Below are positions 5,979 through 10,920 of a DNA stretch of 10,920 nucleotides, in pieces. Made by a program: the position numbers and the translations under genes. Each line of letters starts with the position of its first letter. Position 1 is the first letter of the stretch. The notes below the pieces were generated by a model, which was not told the origin of the DNA, did not search any database, and was given only the letters and a program-made list of their open reading frames with translations. Source of the stretch: Actinomycetes bacterium (lineage in GTDB: Bacteria; Actinomycetota; Acidimicrobiia; Acidimicrobiales; Bog-793); assembly GCA_021785095.1 (NCBI GenBank), contig JAJYGM010000387.1, forward strand, positions 1 to 10,920, read 5' to 3'.

Positions 5979-7978
5979 CGGCCAGCCAGCGTTACCCGCT
6001 GCTGTTCTCACCCTTGCGGATCGGCCCGGTCACGGTGCGCAACCGGGTCGTCTTCGCCGCTCACCTGACGAACTACGCCGAGGACGGGAGGCCGTCCGAA
6101 CAGCACGCGGCGTACTACGCCGCCCGTGCGGCCGGGGGCGCCGGGCTCATCATCACCGAGGAGCACTCGACGCATCCCACCGACTGGCCCTACGAGAAGC
6201 TCATCCACGGCTACCACCCCGACGTCCTCCCCGGCTACCGCCGGATCACCGACGCCGTGCATCGTCACGGGACTCCGATCTTCGCCCAGATCAACCACAA
6301 CGGGGGCCAGGCCTCGAGCATGTACACCCGCCTTCCCGTCTGGGCACCGTCGCCGGTGGCCGACCCCCTCTTCCGGGAGGTTCCCCATGCCGTCGACGAG
6401 GACGAGATCGCCGAGATCATCGAGGGTTACGCAACGGTTGCGCGGCACTGCCGCGAGGGCGGCTTCGACGGTGTGGAGCTGCAGTGCTCGCACAGCTCCA
6501 TCGTGCGGGGCTTCCTCTCCCCGGCGACGAACCTGCGGACCGACCGCTACGGCGGAGCACTCGAGGGCCGGGCCCGGCTCCTGCTCGAGCTGCTGCCGGC
6601 GGTCCGCGACGCCGTCGGGCCGAAGCTCGCCGTCGGCGTCCGGCTCTGCGGCGACGAGCTCATCGAAGGGGGGAGCACCATCGAGGAGGCCGTGGCCGTC
6701 GCTCGCATGGTCGAGGAGCAGGGTTGCGCCGACTACGTGAACACCTCGATCGGGGTGGCGACGGCGACGCTGTTCATGATCGAGGCGTCGATGCACGTGC
6801 CGCCCGGCTACGCGAGCTTCATCCCCTCGGCGATCCGCAGGGCGGTCGACCTGCCGGTCGTCGGGGTCGGGCGCTTCAAGGATCCGCTCCAGGCGGAGCG
6901 GGCGCTCGCCGAAGGCCATTGCGACCTCGTCGGCATCGTGCGCGGGCAGATCGCTGACGCCGAGCTCGTCGCGAAGGCGAGAGGAGGGCGCACCGAGTCG
7001 ATCAGGCTCTGCCTGTCCTGCAACCAGGAGTGCGTCGGTCGCATGGGTCTCAACCGGTGGCTCGGTTGCATCGAGAACCCCGCGACGGGGAACGAGGCCC
7101 GCCTCGCCCGCAGTTCTCTCGGGCACGTGCGCAAGAGTCCCGGCTCCTCGAACGGCCCGGGTAGGCCGGTCGTGGTCGTCGGAGCCGGGCCGGGGGGCCT
7201 GCAGGCGGCGATCGCCGCCGCCAGGCGCGGGCACCGTGTCGTCGTGCTCGAGCAGCAGGGCGAGCCGGGCGGCGCCGTCAGGCTCGCGGCGAGCGTGCCG
7301 AACCGCGCCGAGCTCGGGGACCTCGTCCGCAACCAGCTGCGCGAGTGCAAGGAGCTCGGCGTCTCGCTCCGGCTCGGGATCACGGCCGATCAGGAAGCCG
7401 TCCGTGCGCTCAGCCCGCGGGCCGTCGTCGTCGCCACCGGCTCTCGTCCCGAGATGCCGTGGTGGGCGAGCGCGGCGCCCTCGGGTTCCGGTCCGGCCTT
7501 GGCAGACGTGCGGCACGTCCTCGAAGGGACGGCACATCCCTCTGGCAGCGTGCTCGTCGTGGACGAGCTCGGGTTCCATCAGGCGACGAGCGTGGCCGAG
7601 CTGTTGGCGGGCCGCGGATGTGGGGTCGAGATCGTGACACCGGCCATGGTCGTCGGCCAGGATCTCGGTATCACGCTCGACCTCGAGGGCTTCACGATGC
7701 GCGCGAACGCGAAGGGGATCGTCCGATCGACCGACCGGGTCGTGATGGGCACGCGAGACGGCGGCGTCGTGCTCCTCCACCACCCGACCGGCACCGAGGA
7801 GGTCCGTGCCGTCGACTGGGTCGTCCTTGCCGTGCCCCCGGCTCCCGAGGATGACCTCTACTTCGCCCTCCTCGAGGCTGATCTCGGGGTGCCCGTCCAC
7901 CGCGTCGGGGACTGCCTCGCCCCCCGGCGCGCCCATGCGGCCGTGATCGAGGGCGAACGCGCCGGGGCGCTCGTGTGA
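5975..7978 (+). CDS. Mycofactocin-system FadH/OYE family flavin oxidoreductase (type 2)
   Basis: This is a paralogue of the preceding gene with the same architecture: FMN barrel, 4Fe-4S cluster, then FAD/NAD(P)-binding domains, 667 residues. It fits the family named mycofactocin system FadH/OYE family oxidoreductase 2. Seen in the sequence: barrel start IGPVTVRNRVVFAAHLTNY, HPTDWPYE at 67-74, INHNGGQASS where related enzymes usually have HxGR, cluster cysteines C346, C349, C353 and C365 (CLSCNQEC then 11 residues and C), and the nucleotide-binding motif VVVVGAGPGGLQ (glycines at 403, 405 and 408). Near the flavin it reads SHSS (172-175): the usual His is present but the following Tyr position is Ser. 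The reaction and donor are unknown; a role in reducing or reoxidising mycofactocin, or in oxidising a mycofactocin-linked substrate, is inference from context. It overlaps both neighbours by 4 nt, which implies coupled translation with its paralogue and with the ETF subunit. Confidence 0.9.
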   Translation: MTASQRYPLLFSPLRIGPVTVRNRVVFAAHLTNYAEDGRPSEQHAAYYAARAAGGAGLIITEEHSTHPTDWPYEKLIHGYHPDVLPGYRRITDAVHRHGTPIFAQINHNGGQASSMYTRLPVWAPSPVADPLFREVPHAVDEDEIAEIIEGYATVARHCREGGFDGVELQCSHSSIVRGFLSPATNLRTDRYGGALEGRARLLLELLPAVRDAVGPKLAVGVRLCGDELIEGGSTIEEAVAVARMVEEQGCADYVNTSIGVATATLFMIEASMHVPPGYASFIPSAIRRAVDLPVVGVGRFKDPLQAERALAEGHCDLVGIVRGQIADAELVAKARGGRTESIRLCLSCNQECVGRMGLNRWLGCIENPATGNEARLARSSLGHVRKSPGSSNGPGRPVVVVGAGPGGLQAAIAAARRGHRVVVLEQQGEPGGAVRLAASVPNRAELGDLVRNQLRECKELGVSLRLGITADQEAVRALSPRAVVVATGSRPEMPWWASAAPSGSGPALADVRHVLEGTAHPSGSVLVVDELGFHQATSVAELLAGRGCGVEIVTPAMVVGQDLGITLDLEGFTMRANAKGIVRSTDRVVMGTRDGGVVLLHHPTGTEEVRAVDWVVLAVPPAPEDDLYFALLEADLGVPVHRVGDCLAPRRAHAAVIEGERAGALV

Positions 7979-9018
7979 TCGCGCTCGTGCCCGTTCGCGC
8001 CGGCGTTCTCCCCGCCGGGGCAGTGGAGGCGGCGGAGGAGTCGGGCGGCCGGGTGATGGTCGCCGGCGGTGGGACCGAGGAGGCCGCCACCGCGCTCGCC
8101 GCCGGCAGCGGAGGCCGGCTGGAGCGCGTCGAGCGCGCCGAGCTCGGCTCGTACGCGCCCGCGCGCTGGGCCCGCCTGCTCGCTCCGCTCCTCGAAGGTC
8201 ACGACGTCGTCGTTCTCCCGGCCGTGCCGGACGGACGAGACCTCGCCCCGCGCCTCGCCGTCGCGCTCGACCGTCCGCTCGTCGCCGGCGCCGCCAGCGT
8301 GCGCCACGGCGGCGCCACGCTCGTGCGGCACAACGGGTCACAGAACGTCGAAGTCGAGTTGGGCCGACCGTTCGTGGCGACGCTGCTGCCGGCGCCACGG
8401 GGCGCTGCAACCACCGCCGGTCGCCGGGGTGCCTCCCGCAGAGGCGGAGAGGGTCCTTTCGAGCATGGAGTAGGCGACGGCGCCGGCAGCCTGGCACCCG
8501 CCACGATCGACCTGACACCGGCCCTTTCCGGTGCTGCCGGCGAGGCCGAGACTCCCGAGGCGACGTCGTTCGGCGTGCTCGATCCCGGTCCCTCCGTGGC
8601 GGACCTGGCCGAGGCGGAGCGGATCGTCGCAGGCGGCGCCGGCCTCGGTGGTGAGGCGGAGTTCGCGCTGCTCTTCGGGCTCGGCGAGCTCCTCGCCGCC
8701 TCGGTCGGGGCCACCCGCGTCGTGACCGACGCCGGGATCGTCAGCCACGACCGGCAGATTGGCACGACGGGCGTCTCGGTCCGCCCCCGTCTCTACGTCG
8801 CCTTCGGGATCTCGGGAGCCGCTCAACACGTCGGCGGCCTCGGCGAGCCCGAGCACGTCGTGTCCGTCAACGTCGACCCGAGCAGCCCGATGATGGCGAT
8901 GGCGGACCTCGCCATCGTGTCCGATGCCCGTGCCACCCTCGAGGCGCTCGTCGCACGGCTCATTGAGCGGAACACCGGCGCAGGCGCAGTCCGGCCCGAG
9001 GAGGCCTTTGGTGGCTGA
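7975..9018 (+). CDS. etfA: Mycofactocin-associated electron transfer flavoprotein, alpha subunit
   Basis: This is the FAD-carrying alpha subunit of a soluble electron transfer flavoprotein (EtfA/FixB family). It accepts electrons from flavin dehydrogenases and passes them to an ETF:quinone oxidoreductase. The 347-residue product has an N-terminal nucleotide-binding-like domain (residues 1-140) and a C-terminal FAD domain with the family signatures: GATRVVTDAG, QIGTTG at 261-266, RLYVAFGISGAAQH at 272-285, and VNVDPSSPMMAMADLAIVSD. Between them lies a long low-complexity linker (142-200) rich in Gly, Ala, Arg and Thr, which looks poorly conserved. GTG 7975 overlaps the upstream stop by 4 nt. 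Unlike the common fixA-fixB-fixC-fixX order, the alpha gene comes first and its beta partner lies two genes downstream. The beta subunit at 10608 is the likely partner. Confidence 0.9.
   Translation: MIALVPVRAGVLPAGAVEAAEESGGRVMVAGGGTEEAATALAAGSGGRLERVERAELGSYAPARWARLLAPLLEGHDVVVLPAVPDGRDLAPRLAVALDRPLVAGAASVRHGGATLVRHNGSQNVEVELGRPFVATLLPAPRGAATTAGRRGASRRGGEGPFEHGVGDGAGSLAPATIDLTPALSGAAGEAETPEATSFGVLDPGPSVADLAEAERIVAGGAGLGGEAEFALLFGLGELLAASVGATRVVTDAGIVSHDRQIGTTGVSVRPRLYVAFGISGAAQHVGGLGEPEHVVSVNVDPSSPMMAMADLAIVSDARATLEALVARLIERNTGAGAVRPEEAFGG
8998..9004 (+). promoter_or_regulatory. Ribosome binding site that fixes the fixC-like start
   Basis: GAGGAGG ends 6 nt before GTG 9011. It favours GTG 9011 over the TTG at 9008 and over earlier in-frame starts such as 8924 that lie deep inside the ETF alpha gene. 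Confidence 0.7.
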
Positions 9019-10312
9019 GAGCTTCGACGCCGTGGTCGTCGGTGCCGGGCCTGCCGGGTCGTGCGCGGCGCTGACGCTCGCCCGGGCGGGCAGGTCCGTG
9101 TGCCTGCTCGAACGCGGCCCCTTCCCCGGGTCGAAGAACCTCTTCGGCGGCGTCGTGTACGGCCGCGTGCTCGACTCGGTCCTTCCCGCCTGGACCGAGG
9201 AGGCGCCCATCGAACGATGGGTGACGCGCCGGGTGACGATGGCTCTCACCGGCACGCAGTCAGTTGCGCTCGACTTCCGCTCGACGGCGTGGGGTGAGCG
9301 CCCCTACAACGGGGCGACCGTGCTGCGACCGGTCTTCGACGCCTGGCTGGCGGGCGAGGCCGAACGTGCCGGCGCCGCCCTCGTCACCGCGACGACGGCC
9401 ACCGGGCTCTTGCGCGAAGGCTCCCGTGTCGTGGGGGTCCGGACGGACCGGCCCGACGGTGAGCTCCTCGCACCCGTTGTCATCGCGTGCGACGGGGTGA
9501 ATGCCTTCCTCGCGAAGGAGGCGGGCCTCGCCGGCAAACCGCAGCCCAGCCACTACACCCTCGGGGTGAAGGAGGTGCTCGGGCTCGGAGAGGAGGAGAT
9601 CGAGCGCCGTTTCTCGCTGGCGGAGGGGGAGGGCGCCGACTTCGAGGTGGTTGGCGGGACCGGCGGCGTGGCGGGCGGAGGTTTCGTGTACACGAACAAG
9701 GAGTCGGTCTCGGTCGGCCTCGTCCTCTCGTTGCCGGGCCTGGCGGCGTCGGGGGAGCGGCCGGAGGACCTGCTCGCCTCCTTCAAGGCGCACCCCAGCA
9801 TCGGTCCACTCGTCGCCGGGGGCGACCTCCTCGAGTACGGCGCCCACCTCATCCCGGAGGCGGGTATCGAGATGATGCCGAAGCTCGCGGGGGACGGGAT
9901 CCTCGTCGCCGGAGACGCCGCCGGGCTCTGCCTCGCGGCCGGCATCTGGCTCGAGGGGGTGAACTTCGCCATGGCCTCGGGGATGGCGGCCGGCGAAGCC
10001 GCCGCCGAGGCGATCGGGCGCGGTGACACGAGCGCCGGCGGCCTTGCCGGGTACGAGCGGCGGCTCGAGGAGAACTTCGTCCTCGCCGACCATCGCCGCC
10101 TGCGCCGGGCGCCTCATCTCGTCCTGTCGGACCGGGTGCAGTCGCGTTACCCGACCCTCCTGTGCAATCTGGTGGAGGAGATGTTCACGGTCCGCAACCC
10201 GAGCCCGAAGGAGGGCGCCCTCCGCATCGCCCGCCGTGAGGCACGCCGGGCGGGGCTTCGCCTGCGCGACCTCGCCCGCGACGGCTTCGACACCTGGAGG
10301 ACCTTCGGGTGA
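9011..10312 (+). CDS. fixC: FixC-like FAD oxidoreductase (ETF:quinone oxidoreductase type)
   Basis: This family takes electrons from reduced ETF and, with a FixX ferredoxin-like partner, passes them to membrane quinone. The 433-residue product starts directly with an FAD-binding Rossmann motif, VVVGAGPAGSCAALTLARAG (glycines 11, 13 and 16). It continues with CLLERGPFPGSKNLFGGVVYG, typical of FixC, and has a late FAD contact motif, GILVAGDAAGLCLAAGIWLEGVN in part. It ends with a helical tail containing YPTLLCNLVEEMFTVRNPSPKEG, also family-typical. No transmembrane helix is visible, so any membrane contact would be peripheral. It overlaps the ETF alpha gene by 8 nt and the ferredoxin-like gene by 4 nt. 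In mitochondrial ETF-QO the iron-sulfur domain is fused; here, as in FixCX, it is a separate protein. The GTG start is supported by a strong RBS. Acting for the mycofactocin system is inferred from position. Confidence 0.9.
   Translation: MAESFDAVVVGAGPAGSCAALTLARAGRSVCLLERGPFPGSKNLFGGVVYGRVLDSVLPAWTEEAPIERWVTRRVTMALTGTQSVALDFRSTAWGERPYNGATVLRPVFDAWLAGEAERAGAALVTATTATGLLREGSRVVGVRTDRPDGELLAPVVIACDGVNAFLAKEAGLAGKPQPSHYTLGVKEVLGLGEEEIERRFSLAEGEGADFEVVGGTGGVAGGGFVYTNKESVSVGLVLSLPGLAASGERPEDLLASFKAHPSIGPLVAGGDLLEYGAHLIPEAGIEMMPKLAGDGILVAGDAAGLCLAAGIWLEGVNFAMASGMAAGEAAAEAIGRGDTSAGGLAGYERRLEENFVLADHRRLRRAPHLVLSDRVQSRYPTLLCNLVEEMFTVRNPSPKEGALRIARREARRAGLRLRDLARDGFDTWRTFG
10296..10300 (+). promoter_or_regulatory. 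Ribosome binding site of the fixX-like gene
   Basis: GGAGG ends 8 nt before GTG 10309. It supports the GTGA-overlap start over ATG 10351. Confidence 0.55.
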
Positions 10313-10608
10313 GCGCCTCCGCCCGGACGGGCATCGCCTTCGAGGACCGCATGGCGACGACCGAGTTCCGGATCGCGCCGACACCCCACATCACGATCGA
10401 CGGCGACACCTGCCGCGGGTGCACGACCCGGGCGTGCGTGCACGCCTGTCCTGCTCAGCTCTTCGTCCCGACGGCGGACGGAGGCATCCTGTTCAACTAC
10501 GAGCAGTGCGTCGAGTGCGGCACCTGCTACCTCGTGTGCAACAACGAGGGTGCCATCACCTGGAACTACCCCGAGGGAGGAGCCGGCGTCGTGTACCGGA
10601 GGTCGTGA
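10309..10608 (+). CDS. fixX: FixX-like ferredoxin-family protein
   Basis: This is the small iron-sulfur partner of FixC, equivalent to the C-terminal cluster domain of mitochondrial ETF-QO. The 99-residue product has eight cysteines in two ferredoxin-like groups: C35, C38, C43 and C47 (ending CP) and C67, C70, C73 and C77 (CVECGTCYLVC). Two 4Fe-4S clusters are therefore conceivable, although the first group (CxxCx4CxxxCP) is not the classical spacing. The tail EGAITWNYPEGGAGVVYR is characteristic of FixX. I prefer GTG 10309 to ATG 10351 because the extra 14 residues (IAFEDRMATTEFRIAPTPHI region) resemble the N-terminus of known FixX, the GTG overlaps the fixC stop, and an RBS is present. It is followed by the ETF beta gene with a 1-nt overlap. 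Confidence 0.9.
   Translation: MSASARTGIAFEDRMATTEFRIAPTPHITIDGDTCRGCTTRACVHACPAQLFVPTADGGILFNYEQCVECGTCYLVCNNEGAITWNYPEGGAGVVYRRS
10598..10602 (+). promoter_or_regulatory. Ribosome binding site of the ETF beta gene
   Basis: GGAGG ends 5 nt before ATG 10608, within the last codons of the fixX-like gene. It confirms the start of the truncated downstream gene. Confidence 0.65.
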
Positions 10609-10920
10609 TGTTCCAGTCCGCGCCGGCGGCCAGGCCGGTCTTCGCCGTCTGCTGGAAGGTGGTCGAGCTCCGCTCCGGGGTGGACCCGCTCACCGGAGCC
10701 GTCATGTGTGACCCGCCCTCGCTCGGGGTCTCGCCTGCCGACGAGGCTGCGCTCGAGTGGGCGAGCCGGTGCGCCGAGCGCTTCGGGGGGACCGTTCTGG
10801 TGGTCACCGTCGGTGGCTCGCCAGCGGATCAGGTGCTCCGTCGCGCCGCCGCCGCCGGGGCGACGGACGTCGTTCGTGTCGACGCGCCGGACGATCTGCC
10901 GAGCAGGGCCGTCGCCGAGC
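10608..10920 (+). CDS. etfB: Electron transfer flavoprotein, beta subunit (5' part; runs off the window)
   Basis: The first 104 codons of an EtfB/FixA-type subunit are visible with no stop. Family features in the fragment are the opening strand VFAVCWKVVELR, a DPLTGAVMCD segment matching the usual DP.TG...D stretch, then SPADEAALEWASRCAERFGGTVLVVTVGG and the helix QVLRRAAAAGATDVVRVD. It should form a heterodimer with the ETF alpha product encoded two genes upstream and complete the EtfAB-FixCX chain. Whether it belongs to the simple (AMP-binding) or the bifurcating (second FAD) class cannot be judged because the decisive region is cut off. The ATG overlaps the upstream stop by 1 nt and has a GGAGG RBS. 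Confidence 0.88.
   Translation, partial: MFQSAPAARPVFAVCWKVVELRSGVDPLTGAVMCDPPSLGVSPADEAALEWASRCAERFGGTVLVVTVGGSPADQVLRRAAAAGATDVVRVDAPDDLPSRAVAE

Noticed and set aside
5764..6957. Plus-strand frame overlapping the junction of the two OYE genes
   Set aside because: Low-complexity Arg/Pro-rich shadow in another frame of two confirmed genes.
6008..8518. Very long open frame (836 codons) on the minus strand, opposite the second OYE and ETF alpha genes
   Set aside because: It is Arg/Ala/Pro-rich with no recognisable motif and lies antisense to two well-supported genes. In GC-rich DNA, stop codons are rare in shadow frames.
1..10920. CRISPR arrays, tRNA/rRNA genes, insertion sequences
   Set aside because: I saw no regularly spaced repeats, no tRNA-like or rRNA-like segments, and no transposase or terminal inverted repeats. 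From 210 onward, apart from the 60-nt gap before mftA, the DNA is filled by coding sequence.

Overview
This window is a high-GC, single-strand (+) stretch of bacterial chromosome, most likely from an actinobacterium (Actinomycetota). The inference rests on GC-rich third codon positions, many GTG starts, tightly overlapping genes and a mycofactocin locus beside type IV pilus genes. I cannot fix the lineage below phylum.

Region 1 (1-2251) is the tail of a type IV pilus alignment-complex operon. It holds a 5'-truncated PilM joined in frame to PilN (GspL-like architecture), followed by PilO. The first ~235 bases carry no recognisable gene: PilM homology begins abruptly near 237, all three forward frames are closed before that point, and the window opens with a run of eight G. 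A contig end, misassembly or genuine truncation are all possible.

Region 2 (2252-2777 and on to 3930) is a mycofactocin RiPP biosynthesis locus. A probable promoter (TATACT at 2255-2260) precedes mftA, a 52-codon precursor ending in the diagnostic IDGMCGVY. Next come mftB (RiPP recognition protein, apparently starting at CTG) and mftC (radical SAM/SPASM maturase). No mftD, mftE, mftF, mftG or mftR lies in the window.

Region 3 (3927-10920) is a redox module coupled translationally to mftC. It has two tandem FadH/Old Yellow Enzyme flavoproteins of the mycofactocin-associated type, an ETF alpha subunit, a FixC/ETF-quinone-oxidoreductase flavoprotein, a FixX ferredoxin-like protein and the start of an ETF beta subunit (cut by the window edge). 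From mftA onward every gene touches, overlaps or lies 1 nt from the next (overlaps of 11, 4, 4, 4, 8, 4 and 1 nt), so the nine genes look like one operon.

Working model (inference): MftA/B/C make the peptide-derived redox cofactor mycofactocin. The two OYE/FadH enzymes plus the EtfAB-FixCX chain would connect mycofactocin-dependent oxidations to the quinone pool, perhaps replacing the role MftG plays in mycobacteria. The families are known to be associated with mycofactocin. Their integration here in one continuous operon, with alpha and beta ETF genes separated by fixCX, is the most interesting aspect.
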